The notes under the pieces are model-generated. The model saw nothing but the letters and a program-made list of their open reading frames with translations. It did not search any database and was not told where the DNA came from. 64,000 nt of DNA, from assembly GCA_041686855.1 (NCBI GenBank), contig JAWLDA010000001.1, forward strand, positions 372,001-436,000, written 5' to 3'. Shown in pieces: positions 18,818-26,925 of this stretch (the first letter of the stretch is position 1; each line of letters starts with the position of its first letter). The DNA is from JAWLDA01 sp041686855. Lineage in GTDB: Bacteria > Bacillota > Limnochordia > DTU080 > RSA5. The position numbers and the translations under genes are program-made.

Positions 18818-19372
18818 CTAACCGACGACGGGTTCGATGAGGCCGTAGTCACCGTTCTTGCGGCGATAGAGCACGTTTACCGCAAAGGTGTCGGCACGAG
18901 TAAAGATGAAGAAGTCGTGTCCCAGCAACTCCATCTGAAGTACCGCCTCATCCGTATCCATCGGTTTGAGCGCAAACTGCTTCCGCTTAACGACGACCGG
19001 ATCCTCGGCCCTCTCGCTCAAGGGAGCCTCCCAAGGCGTCTCAATCTCCCTGGCTTCGGCGTGCAGCTTCCGGTTTAGTTTCGCTTTAAACTTGCGCAAC
19101 TGCCCTTCGACGCGTGCCACCGCTTCGTTGATCGAGTGGTACATGTCCGAGGAGAGGCATTCGCCGCGCAAGAAGTACCCCCCTACGACGACCGTCACTT
19201 CCGCTTTGTGGCCTTGCTTCTCGGTGTGCAAGACGACGTCAGCGCGTACCGTCGGGTGATCCTCAAACATGCGGAGGGCTTTTAGTACTTTGCGTTCCGC
19301 ATGCTCTTCGAGCGCGGGGGTGACGTTGATGTTCTTGCCGGAGACGGTGACAGGAATCAGCGTGGCTTGCAT
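18818..19372 (-). CDS. hpf: ribosome hibernation promoting factor, long form
   Basis: 184 residues, matching long HPF. The N-terminal S30AE domain (MQATLIPVTVSGKNI, then VVVGGYFLRGE, DMYHSINEAVARVEGQL) is joined by a linker to the C-terminal dimerisation domain (KPMDTDEAVLQMELLGHDFF, about residues 125-145). It binds the 30S decoding region and pairs ribosomes into inactive 100S dimers in stationary phase. ATG 19372 has GAGGAGG nine bases upstream, preferred over the ATG 11 codons earlier. It lies just upstream of the MetE-like gene but is separated by a strong hairpin. Confidence 0.95.
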   Translation of the reverse strand: MQATLIPVTVSGKNINVTPALEEHAERKVLKALRMFEDHPTVRADVVLHTEKQGHKAEVTVVVGGYFLRGECLSSDMYHSINEAVARVEGQLRKFKAKLNRKLHAEAREIETPWEAPLSERAEDPVVVKRKQFALKPMDTDEAVLQMELLGHDFFIFTRADTFAVNVLYRRKNGDYGLIEPVVG

Positions 19373-19477
19373 GATTGGCGACCTCCTCGGTTCTGGGGTG
19401 CACATTCATTATCGCTGATCACCACCGTCCGCCGTAGTGCCGAAAATCACACCATCGCAGGGACGAATGTCCCATTA

Positions 19478-20344
19478 TCACCACTCTAGGTCGTCGAGGA
19501 GGCTCGTGATATAGGCGAAGTCCTGTTGGGCGAACCACTCGCGGTCGCCGGCGCGCGGTGCTTCGATGCAAATGGGCCCGCTGAAGTCCATCGCTTTGAG
19601 CGTCATTATAAACTCGCGGTTGTTGATATCGCCGTCTCCGAGACCTAGTTTCACCATCTCTTTGCCGACGCGAATGCCGTTTTTGAGGTGAACCATGTAC
19701 AACGAGTCGTCTAGGGTCTCGATGGAGGCTTTGAGCGACGGGGGCTTGGGGAAGTAGGCGATGTTGCCGTAGTCCAAGTTGACGCCGACGCTCGGGTTTC
19801 CGATGAGATCCACCAGCTTGCGTGCAGCCTCGGGGGTGTCGTGGAGGTAGTTCATGTGCGTCTCAAATGCGAAGGTGAAGCCGAGCTCGGCAGCGACGGT
19901 CCCCAAGTGTTTGAACCCGGCGGCCGCCTGCTCCCAGTGCCGCTCCTGGGCGGCGTAGGAACCGTGGAGGTGATACTCCGCACCCGGAACGCTTGGATCA
20001 GGATTGCGCAAGGGACCCGTCATCGAGTTGCACACCGTGAGCTGGAAGCGCTCCGCAGCCTGTCGGTAAAAGGCCTCGGACTCTTCGAGCTCCTTTTGGC
20101 GGACCGCCTCGTCTTCGCTCATCAAATTGGGTCCGGGACCGCCAAAGAGGACGTGCTTCAGCCCCGAGCTCTTGACCGCTTCCGCTAGCTCGTCGAGGTA
20201 TTGCGTCATCGACTCCTCGACGCCGCGGCGGACTCGACGGAATTCAATGCCGTCGAATCCCCATCCAACGGCCTTTTGGCACATCTCCAAGAGGCTTTGT
20301 CCCTGCTCACAGTAGTTGACATGCATGATGATCGGGGGTCTCAT
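19478..20344 (-). CDS. sugar phosphate isomerase/epimerase (xylose isomerase-like TIM barrel)
   Basis: 288 residues with the AP-endonuclease-2/xylose-isomerase TIM-barrel pattern: WGFDGIEFRRV near 30, FAFETHMNYLHD near 160, VGVNLDYGNIAYF, MVHLKNGIRV and ICIEAPRAGD near 265. Members isomerise or epimerise sugars and inositol derivatives using a metal. AAGGAGAG lies nine bases before the ATG. It follows fhs by 30 bases and is probably the last gene of a PCD-fhs-isomerase operon, an odd partner for folate genes. Confidence 0.8.
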   Translation of the reverse strand: MRPPIIMHVNYCEQGQSLLEMCQKAVGWGFDGIEFRRVRRGVEESMTQYLDELAEAVKSSGLKHVLFGGPGPNLMSEDEAVRQKELEESEAFYRQAAERFQLTVCNSMTGPLRNPDPSVPGAEYHLHGSYAAQERHWEQAAAGFKHLGTVAAELGFTFAFETHMNYLHDTPEAARKLVDLIGNPSVGVNLDYGNIAYFPKPPSLKASIETLDDSLYMVHLKNGIRVGKEMVKLGLGDGDINNREFIMTLKAMDFSGPICIEAPRAGDREWFAQQDFAYITSLLDDLEW

Positions 20345-20374
20345 TCTTAGGTCTCTCCTTTAGAGTTGGTGAAA

Positions 20375-22045
20375 CTAGACCAAGTTTGTGATGTTGCCTG
20401 ATTCGTCAATGTCGATCCGCAGAGCTGCCGGCGCGGCCGGGAGCCCTGGCATCGTCATCATGTCGCCGGCGAGGCAGACGAGGAAACCGGCGCCGAGGGA
20501 GGCTCGCACCTCTCGAATGGTGAGCGTCCAGCCGGTCGGGGCGCCTTTCAGCGCTGGATTGTCCGAAAGCGAGTGTTGCGTCTTGGCTACGCAGACCGGC
20601 AATGCACCGTACCCAAGACTCGTAAACTGCTTGATGCTCGCCTCGGCCTGTGCTGTAAACTGCACGTCGTCCGCGCCGTACACTTGGGTTGCTATGATGC
20701 GCAGCTTCTCTTTAATCGGTGTCTTCCAGTCATAGAGGGGTTTAAAGTTGCGATCCTCACCTGCCAACGTCTCGAGGACTCTTTGGGCGAGTTCGATTCC
20801 ACCCGATCCACCCTGGGCGTAGACGCGTGAGACCGCCACAGGTACCCCGATCTCGGCGCAGTGCTGTTGAATTAAGGAGAGCTCTGCGTCCTCGTCGGTA
20901 GGGAAGTGATTGATCGCCACCACGAGAGGGAGGCCGTACTGTCTCACATTGGCGATGTGGTGATCGAGGTTGGCGAGACCTTTTGTGAGCGCCTCCAAGT
21001 TTGTCTGACCCTCTTCACCCCGCGGCGCTCCGCCGTGCATGTTCAACGAACGGACGGAACAGACGAGGACGGCAACGTCCGGTGTCAATCCCGAGTATCC
21101 ATGCACAATATCAAAGAACTTCTCTGCGCCGAGGTCCGAGGCGAAGCCGCCTTCGGTCACAACGTAATCACCCAACTTTAAAGCGAGACGGGTGGCGGCG
21201 ACAGAGTTGTTTCCGTGCGCGATGTTGGCAAAAGGACCGCCGTGTACTAAGGCGGGTTGCCCTTCGCGCGTCTGTACCAGGTTCGGTTTCATCGCGTCCT
21301 TTAACAGTGCTGTCATCGCGCCGTGTACCCCGATCTCTCGGGTGTAGACCGGGCTCCCATCGTAGGTATAGGCGACCAACATCCTGCCAAGTCGCTCTTT
21401 GAGATCGTTTAGCCCGTCTGCGAGGCAGAGGATTGCCATCACCTCGGAGGCGACGGTAATGTCGAAACCACTCTCGCGGGGAACACCACCGGTCGGTCCA
21501 CCTAGGCCAACGACGATGCTCCGGAGCTGTCGGTCGTTCATATCCATCACGCGCCGCCAAAGAACTCGGCGCGGATCGATGTTGAGCGCGTTCCCGTGGT
21601 GAATATGGTTGTCGATTGCGGCGGCGAGCAGGTTGTGCGCCGAGCCGACGGCGTGGATGTCCCCTGTGAAATGCAGATTGATCTCGTCCATAGGAATGAG
21701 GTGTGAACGGCCACCCCCGGCTGCGCCTCCCTTGATGCCGAAGGTAGGACCCAAAGAGGGTTCACGCAGACACAGAATAGCAGCCTTGTCGAGCTGGGCA
21801 AAGGCTTGGGTGAGACCGATCGAAGTGACCGTCTTCCCTTCACCGGCCGGTGTGGCCGTCATGGCCGTGACGTAAATCAGGCGACCGTTTGGGCGGGAAC
21901 GCAGGCGTTCCTGGGCCGCAAACCCCACTTTCGCTTTGGAGCGACCGTACAGTTCGAGCTCGTCGGGGAGGATGCCGAGCTCCGCTGCGATGTCGCTGAT
22001 TGGTTTCGGGGACGTGGAAGGAATCGTCGAATCGTCACCGGTCAC
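20375..22045 (-). CDS. fhs: formate--tetrahydrofolate ligase
   Basis: 556 residues, the usual length. It makes 10-formyl-THF from formate, ATP and THF, the entry step for one-carbon units and the methyl branch of the Wood-Ljungdahl route. The ATP site (TPAGEGKT, about residues 65-72), EPSLGPTFGIKGGAAGGG and HFTGDIHAVGSAHN are present. An AAGGAG site abuts the ATG at 22054 with zero spacing, so the in-frame GTG at 22045 (nine bases) is the more likely start. It sits between a PCD-like gene and a TIM-barrel gene. With FdhD, MoeA and MobA in the window, formate is probably an active metabolite. Confidence 0.96.
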   Translation of the reverse strand: MTGDDSTIPSTSPKPISDIAAELGILPDELELYGRSKAKVGFAAQERLRSRPNGRLIYVTAMTATPAGEGKTVTSIGLTQAFAQLDKAAILCLREPSLGPTFGIKGGAAGGGRSHLIPMDEINLHFTGDIHAVGSAHNLLAAAIDNHIHHGNALNIDPRRVLWRRVMDMNDRQLRSIVVGLGGPTGGVPRESGFDITVASEVMAILCLADGLNDLKERLGRMLVAYTYDGSPVYTREIGVHGAMTALLKDAMKPNLVQTREGQPALVHGGPFANIAHGNNSVAATRLALKLGDYVVTEGGFASDLGAEKFFDIVHGYSGLTPDVAVLVCSVRSLNMHGGAPRGEEGQTNLEALTKGLANLDHHIANVRQYGLPLVVAINHFPTDEDAELSLIQQHCAEIGVPVAVSRVYAQGGSGGIELAQRVLETLAGEDRNFKPLYDWKTPIKEKLRIIATQVYGADDVQFTAQAEASIKQFTSLGYGALPVCVAKTQHSLSDNPALKGAPTGWTLTIREVRASLGAGFLVCLAGDMMTMPGLPAAPAALRIDIDESGNITNLV

Positions 22046-22107
22046 ATGGATCATCTCCTTGGGCGGGGGGAGTGCGCCGTCGACTTATACCAATGCGCCG
22101 CTACGCC

Positions 22108-22461
22108 CTAACGATGGGTTTGGCTCCATAGGGCGTCTGTCTTAGCGGCCATGATGAAATCGTTCCGATGGAGATTGCGGATCTTATGGGTCCACCACTC
22201 GACGATCACACGTCCGTACTCGGTGATGATGAGTGGGTGGTGTCCTTCGCGTTCGGCGAGCTCGCCGAGTGAGGTGGTGAACGCGAGAGCGCTGATGAAG
22301 TCGTCAAACCCAAACTCCCGATGCAGCCGGGGGATGCCGTCCACTCGCACGATCTCCCAGTCAGGAATGCGCGGTTTAAGCTCCAGGACCTCGTCGTCAG
22401 TGACTGCCGGAGCGTCGCGGCGACAGGCAACGCACCGTTCCCTATGCAGCTCGCTCGACAT
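22108..22461 (-). CDS. pterin-4a-carbinolamine dehydratase family protein
   Basis: 117 residues. The family core is visible: a CVACRRDAPAVTDDEV N-terminus, WEIVRVDGIPRLHREFGF, then AEREGHHPLIITEYGRV and VIVEWWTHKIRNLHRNDF. PCD enzymes dehydrate 4a-hydroxy-tetrahydropterins. In bacteria without aromatic amino acid hydroxylases, members are linked to folate or molybdopterin metabolism. GAGGAG lies seven bases before the ATG. It leads the fhs operon with a 62-base gap to fhs, which supports a pterin or folate role. Confidence 0.88.
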   Translation of the reverse strand: MSSELHRERCVACRRDAPAVTDDEVLELKPRIPDWEIVRVDGIPRLHREFGFDDFISALAFTTSLGELAEREGHHPLIITEYGRVIVEWWTHKIRNLHRNDFIMAAKTDALWSQTHR

Positions 22462-22594
22462 GCGGATCTCCTCTTTTCTCCATTCAAACAGTCAGATGTT
22501 AGACGTGGGCGAAAGAAACCCTGTTTTCCAAGGAATCGATAGCAAATACAGGGAAATGAGCGAGCATGGGCGCAACACGAGAGGGAGAGTAAAA

Positions 22595-23359
22595 GTGAGT
22601 AGAGTGTTTAGGACTGGGTTGGTCTCGGTCACATTTCGCAACTTGGCGCCGGAGGCGATCGTCGCGGCTGCGCAAGAAGCTTCACTCGAGGGGATTGAGT
22701 GGGGAGGCGACGTCCATGTTCCTCCCGAGGATGTCGAGCAGGCGGAGCGGGTCACAGAGATGACCAAGGCCGCAGGCCTGGAGATCCCCTCTTATGGCTC
22801 GTACTTCCGCCTTGCTGAACAGCCCGTCGAGACGTTTGAACCAGTGCTGCGGACCGCAACGATACTCGGCGCGCCTAACATTCGGGTGTGGGCGGGGCGC
22901 TTAGGCTCAGCCCAGGCCGACGCTACCTATCATGAGCGGGCCCGCTCCGACGCCCGCCGGATCGCAGAGATGGCGGCCGAGGCGGGCATCACCCTATCGT
23001 ACGAATACCACCGCAACACGCTCGCGGACTCACACGAGGCAACGCTCCAATTGCTCAACGACGTGGGTCGAGCGGATGTGCACACCTATTGGCAGCCTGA
23101 GACCGATCGCTCCTTGGAGGAGAACAAGGAGGCGTTGACGGCTCTTCTGCCTCACCTAAGCCACATCCACGTCTTTCACTGGGTCGGCAACGAACGTCGC
23201 GCCCTCGCCGAAGGCGCGGATGTTTGGAATGAGTATTTTCAAACGATCCGGTCGACGGGGAGGCAGCACTGGGCGCTCCTGGAGTTTGTTGCGAACGACA
23301 GTCTTGATTCTTTCCGCCAAGATGCAGCCACCCTCAACCGCCTCGTGCAAAGCGCATAG
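22595..23359 (+). CDS. sugar phosphate isomerase/epimerase-like TIM-barrel protein
   Basis: 254 residues of the xylose-isomerase-like barrel family: EASLEGIEWGGDVHV near 25, LGAPNIRVWAGRLG near 90, ITLSYEYHRNTLADS near 130, HVFHWVGNER near 195 and WALLEFV at the end. GTG 22595 follows a GAGGGAG site and is preferred over ATG 22557. It is divergent from the PCD/fhs operon and 30 bases upstream of another barrel gene, forming a two-gene unit. Substrate unknown; sugar, inositol or hydroxypyruvate isomerisation are all possible for this fold. Confidence 0.75.
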   Translation: MSRVFRTGLVSVTFRNLAPEAIVAAAQEASLEGIEWGGDVHVPPEDVEQAERVTEMTKAAGLEIPSYGSYFRLAEQPVETFEPVLRTATILGAPNIRVWAGRLGSAQADATYHERARSDARRIAEMAAEAGITLSYEYHRNTLADSHEATLQLLNDVGRADVHTYWQPETDRSLEENKEALTALLPHLSHIHVFHWVGNERRALAEGADVWNEYFQTIRSTGRQHWALLEFVANDSLDSFRQDAATLNRLVQSA

Positions 23360-23389
23360 ATCTTATACCAAACAAGGAGTTGGATAGGA

Positions 23390-24151
23390 ATGGCCCAGAC
23401 GTCATTAGCAGCACAGTTGTACACTCTGCGTGCGCACACCAAGACACCGGAGGATATCGCCCGCACCTTGGGTCGCGTGCGTGAGATCGGATACCAGGCC
23501 GTGCAGTTGTCCGCGCTGGGACCCATCGATACGGCTGAGCTCAAGCGCCTCCTCGACAAGGAAGGCTTGCAGGCAGCCGCAACCCACACGGCGTGGGACC
23601 GATTGCAAAATGAGATCGAAGCGGTGATCGACGAGCACCGCCTGCTCGAGTGCCGGCACGTGGCCATCGGCGGCATGCCACGAGCGTACCGCAACGAGGC
23701 GGGATTCGCGGAGTTCGCCAAAATCGCCTCTGACGTCGCGAAGCGGTTGGCGGAGGCCGACCTCACATTCAGCTACCACAATCACGACTTCGAGTACGAG
23801 CGATTCGGCGGCCGCCCGGGGATTCAAATCTTGATGGAGGAGAGCGACCCAGCGCTCGGCTTCGAGCTCGACACCTACTGGGTCCAACACGGCGGCGGCG
23901 ACCCGGCGTACTGGATTCGGAAGGCTGCCGGCCGAATCCCCGTCATTCACCTTAAAGACATGACGATGCGAGGCCGCGAGGTGCTTATGGCCGAGGTGGG
24001 CGAAGGGAATTTGAACTGGCCCGCCATCCTCGAAGCGTGCCGTGACGCCGGCGTTGAGTGGTACTGCATCGAACAGGACATTTGCCAGCGGGATCCATTT
24101 GAGAGTTTGGCCATCAGTTATCGCAACTGCAAAGAGATGGGCATCTCTTAG
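23390..24151 (+). CDS. sugar phosphate isomerase/epimerase (TIM barrel)
   Basis: 253 residues. Family markers are GYQAVQLSALGP near 35, TFSYHNHDFEYERF near 127 with metal-binding His and Glu, GFELDTYWVQHGGGDP near 158, VIHLKDM near 188 and WYCIEQD near 222. AAGGAG lies ten bases before the ATG. The motif order resembles inosose dehydratase or myo-inositol-type isomerases, and Gfo/Idh/MocA dehydrogenases nearby would fit inositol or keto-sugar catabolism, but this is inference. Confidence 0.85.
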   Translation: MAQTSLAAQLYTLRAHTKTPEDIARTLGRVREIGYQAVQLSALGPIDTAELKRLLDKEGLQAAATHTAWDRLQNEIEAVIDEHRLLECRHVAIGGMPRAYRNEAGFAEFAKIASDVAKRLAEADLTFSYHNHDFEYERFGGRPGIQILMEESDPALGFELDTYWVQHGGGDPAYWIRKAAGRIPVIHLKDMTMRGREVLMAEVGEGNLNWPAILEACRDAGVEWYCIEQDICQRDPFESLAISYRNCKEMGIS

Positions 24152-24267
24152 AGCATTTGGGGGAGCATTTAGGGCATCGCTCAGGGAGCATCGCCTAGAG
24201 GCACGATCTCGCGAGCGCGAGCACCTTCTTATGGGACGCCCAACGTGCTCATCCCAACGGTGAACGA

Positions 24268-24305
24268 GGCGTGGGTGAAGGCCGTATACGGCCTTTACCC
24301 ACGCC
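24268..24305. terminator. 17-bp hairpin between convergent genes
   Basis: Arms 24268-24284 and 24289-24305 pair over 17 positions with one G-T wobble and a TATA loop. It lies between the end of the plus-strand isomerase (24151) and the end of the minus-strand dehydrogenase (24397). No T-run flanks it, so a bidirectional terminator is likely but not proven. Confidence 0.55.
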
Positions 24306-24396
24306 GAACTGTGTGCCTAACGTGCGAAGCTGCAAGATCGTGTCGCTCGCTTCGCCGGCTTAAGTCCGCGGGTGAAGCGAATCCATTGTGCCGCGG

Positions 24397-25395
24397 CTAG
24401 CTCGCGTCGATGCTGAGGAATTTGCCGCCTTGGCGTGCCGATTCCTCAGCCGTTAGGCAGGCTTTGGCCACCGCAAAGACATCGTGTGTCGAAATAAAGT
24501 GTTCTTGGCCTGCCTCAATCGCCTCCACCATCTCCTGGACGAAGGGGGAGGCCTGGACATCGTCAAAGCTTGGCTCGATCACGCCCAACGTGTCGCTCAC
24601 AATCAACAAATGATTGCCGGCGTACGCTCTGAGGTGGGCGGAGCCGCGGGTGCCCATGATGATAAAGCGGGTGTCCCCAAAAGATGGCGAGGGCTGCGGC
24701 GTCAGCCAGTCGGCCGTCAGGACCGCTGTAGCCCCGCTTGAGAGTGTGAAAGAGGCCTGTACGTGATCGTCGATGGGTCCCGGATGGCTGCGCATGCAAG
24801 CGGAGACGGCGTGGACGCCGGTGTACTCCGCCCCGGCGAGCCAGCGGATTTGGTCGACGCCGTGGCAGGCGAGGTCGTGAAAGACGCCCGTGTAAACCTC
24901 GGGTTCAAAATACCAATCGGGTCGGTTGGGACCCAACTTGTGCGGGTGGGTGGAGATAAAGCTGACCGGTTCGCCCAGATCGCCCGCCAAGAGGTGCTCG
25001 CGCAGGCGGACGAACGGTGCGTAGCTGCGGGACGTGTACCACATCGATACTTTGACGCCACTCTTCTCCACGGCGTCCTTCATGATTCGCCAGTCGTCCA
25101 TCGAACGACAAAGGGGCTTGTCCAGCAGGAGGTGGATCCCCGCGGACGCGGCTTTCACCACGACGTCGGTCTTCTCCGCGTGATTGAGCCCTTCGAGCAG
25201 GAGCTCAGGCCGCGCTTCGGCGATCATCTCCTCGAGGGAATGGTACCTTGGAATCGGGTGTTTTGCAGTCACCCGGTTGTAGATCTCGTCATCCGGTTCT
25301 ACGATCCCGACCAACTCAACGTTGTTGGCCGTTCGTGCACTCTGCAACATCCCGCCGATGTGCCCATCGTGGGCGCCCATAACGGCGACTCGCAT
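24397..25395 (-). CDS. Gfo/Idh/MocA-family oxidoreductase
   Basis: 332 residues. Rossmann start (VAVMGAHDGHIGGML), the DKP variant of the family signature (LLLDKPLCRSMDDW, about residue 95), and CHGVDQIRWLAGAEY in the C-terminal domain. The family acts on sugar or polyol hydroxyls with NAD(P). AAAGGATG lies about eight bases before the ATG. It converges on the isomerase pair. The start of the Rossmann motif (GAHDGHIG rather than GxGxxG) is atypical. Confidence 0.82.
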   Translation of the reverse strand: MRVAVMGAHDGHIGGMLQSARTANNVELVGIVEPDDEIYNRVTAKHPIPRYHSLEEMIAEARPELLLEGLNHAEKTDVVVKAASAGIHLLLDKPLCRSMDDWRIMKDAVEKSGVKVSMWYTSRSYAPFVRLREHLLAGDLGEPVSFISTHPHKLGPNRPDWYFEPEVYTGVFHDLACHGVDQIRWLAGAEYTGVHAVSACMRSHPGPIDDHVQASFTLSSGATAVLTADWLTPQPSPSFGDTRFIIMGTRGSAHLRAYAGNHLLIVSDTLGVIEPSFDDVQASPFVQEMVEAIEAGQEHFISTHDVFAVAKACLTAEESARQGGKFLSIDAS

Positions 25396-25505
25396 GACGC
25401 GTCATCCTTTTCCGGTTTGGATTCGTTACAGCACCAAGAGAATGACCCTCTCACCTTGGAATTCCGCGCCGGAGTGGTTGACCCTTCCTAAACGTTGAGG
25501 GTACG

Positions 25506-25541
25506 CAGGGAGTGCCGGGGACACAGGGAGTGCCTGGGACA
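25506..25541 (+). repeat. two tandem copies of an 18-bp repeat
   Basis: CAGGGAGTGCCGGGGACA (25506-25523) is repeated at 25524-25541 with one change. It lies in the 271-base gap between the dehydrogenase start and the small gene ending at 25667. Confidence 0.7.
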
Positions 25542-25612
25542 CATGAGGCGACGACCTAGCGGTGCGTCGGGCTCTGGTTGGTGATAAGCCTGTCGTCATC
25601 CGGATCTGAGGC

Positions 25613-25650
25613 GAGTATCCGAAGCCAACCCGTGTCGGCTTCGGATACTC
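25613..25650. terminator. 14-bp hairpin downstream of the small gene
   Basis: Perfect 14-base arms (25613-25626 with 25637-25650) and a 10-base loop lie 17 bases beyond the stop of the minus-strand gene at 25667. No T-run follows. Confidence 0.5.
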
Positions 25651-25666
25651 CAAACGTCTTTCACAA

Positions 25667-25882
25667 CTACTCGTCGACTCGGTGACCGTAGTGCTTTTTG
25701 ATGTTCTCGACGGCATCCCCGTCAATGAGGTACTGAGCATCGGGCGTGGTCAACTTGATCACGCGATTGGTAAGATCGAATTCAGTGTCCCCCAGGTGAA
25801 TCTCGTACTGGTCACCGCCATCGGTCGAGATAATGATCTCGCCCCAGTGCTCCAACTCTTTCTTGACCGCTTCGAGTTTCAT
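25667..25882 (-). CDS. small conserved-looking protein, 71 aa, unknown
   Basis: 71 residues, acidic and soluble, with alternating strand-like stretches (GEIIISTDGGDQYEIHLGD, then FDLTNRVIKLTTPDAQYLI) and an ending in HYGHRVDE. An AAGGAG site nine bases before the ATG at 25882 and a hairpin after the stop support a real gene. I do not recognise the family; it could be a small beta-rich regulatory or chaperone-like protein. It stands alone between a dehydrogenase gene and fdhD, upstream of which it is divergent. Confidence 0.65.
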   Translation of the reverse strand: MKLEAVKKELEHWGEIIISTDGGDQYEIHLGDTEFDLTNRVIKLTTPDAQYLIDGDAVENIKKHYGHRVDE

Positions 25883-26019
25883 CGATCTCATCTCCTTGAG
25901 ATAAATCATCCTTATATTGACCGCAATGCTTTGCGTTTACCCGAGTCCACGTCGGGATGTTTGCATCGCAGGAGGAGGCTGGGGCGGCGCGCTGTAGTAA
26001 TGCCTAGCTTCACTAGGAG

Positions 26020-26925
26020 TTGAGAGCTCTCTTGTATTATCCTACCCGGCCGGGCGGCACACTCAAGCGGCGTATCGTGCAATGGACCGACGGATCAATG
26101 AAGCGCCGCCGTGACGAATTGGCGTCGGAGGAGCCTATGGAGATCCGTGTCGTGCCCCACTTGGGAGGTGGCGACGGAGTTTACCAATCGCTCGCGGTGA
26201 CGATGCGAACGCCCGGGCACGACTTCGAGTTGGCTGTGGGCTTCCTCTTCTCGGAAGGCTTGTTGCACTCGGTCCAAGAGGTGGCCCGCCTAAGTTATTG
26301 TACCGACCCCGGTCTTGATGAGGCCCAACAGTACAACATCGTCAACGTGTGGTTGCGGCCTGGGGTCTCCGTCGACCTGGAGACGACGGCCCGCCACTTC
26401 TACGCCGCCTCGAGCTGTGGACTCTGCGGTAAAGGCTCCATCGACGCGATTCGGGTCGCTGGCTGCCGCCCCCTCGCTGACGGCGGACCGCGCCTTGCGC
26501 CGGAGACGATTCTAGGTCTTCCTGAGGCGATGCGTTCGGCTCAATCGCTCTTTGAGCGCACAGGAGGCATTCACGCCGCGGCACTCTTTGAGGGCGATGG
26601 GCGGTTGCTCTCCTTGCGGGAGGACGTCGGTCGGCACAACGCGGTGGATAAGTTGTTGGGAGAGGCGTTTCTACAATCTCGTCTCCCTCTCTGTGAGCAC
26701 GTATTGCTTGTGAGCGGACGGACCAGCTTTGAGATCATGCAAAAAGCTGCGATGGCAGGCATTCGCTTCGTCGTCTCCGTCTCGGCGCCATCCAGCCTCG
26801 CTGTCGAGCTGGCTCATGAGTTTAATATGACCTTGGTCGGTTTCCTTCGGGGTCGCCGGTTCAATGTCTACGCGGGCGAAGATCGCATTTCATGGCAGCA
26901 GGGTGGAGTGGCAAGCGATGACTGA
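26020..26925 (+). CDS. fdhD: formate dehydrogenase accessory sulfurtransferase FdhD
   Basis: 301 residues. FdhD carries sulfur from a cysteine desulfurase to the molybdenum cofactor of formate dehydrogenase. The sulfur-carrying pair is CGLC (about residues 133-136, in ASSCGLCGKGSID). Other hallmarks are ELAVGFLFSEG near 70, LREDVGRHNAVDKL near 204 and LLVSGRTSFEIMQKA near 230. The start is uncertain: TTG 26020 sits on TAGGAG, and TTG 26032 is an alternative. It overlaps moeA by eight bases, so the two are translationally coupled. No formate dehydrogenase is in the window, so it must be elsewhere. Confidence 0.93.
   Translation: MRALLYYPTRPGGTLKRRIVQWTDGSMKRRRDELASEEPMEIRVVPHLGGGDGVYQSLAVTMRTPGHDFELAVGFLFSEGLLHSVQEVARLSYCTDPGLDEAQQYNIVNVWLRPGVSVDLETTARHFYAASSCGLCGKGSIDAIRVAGCRPLADGGPRLAPETILGLPEAMRSAQSLFERTGGIHAAALFEGDGRLLSLREDVGRHNAVDKLLGEAFLQSRLPLCEHVLLVSGRTSFEIMQKAAMAGIRFVVSVSAPSSLAVELAHEFNMTLVGFLRGRRFNVYAGEDRISWQQGGVASDD

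Noticed and set aside
25426..25740. 104-codon minus-strand frame over the 18-bp repeats
   Set aside because: It overlaps the better-supported 71-residue gene in another frame and contains the hairpin and tandem repeat.
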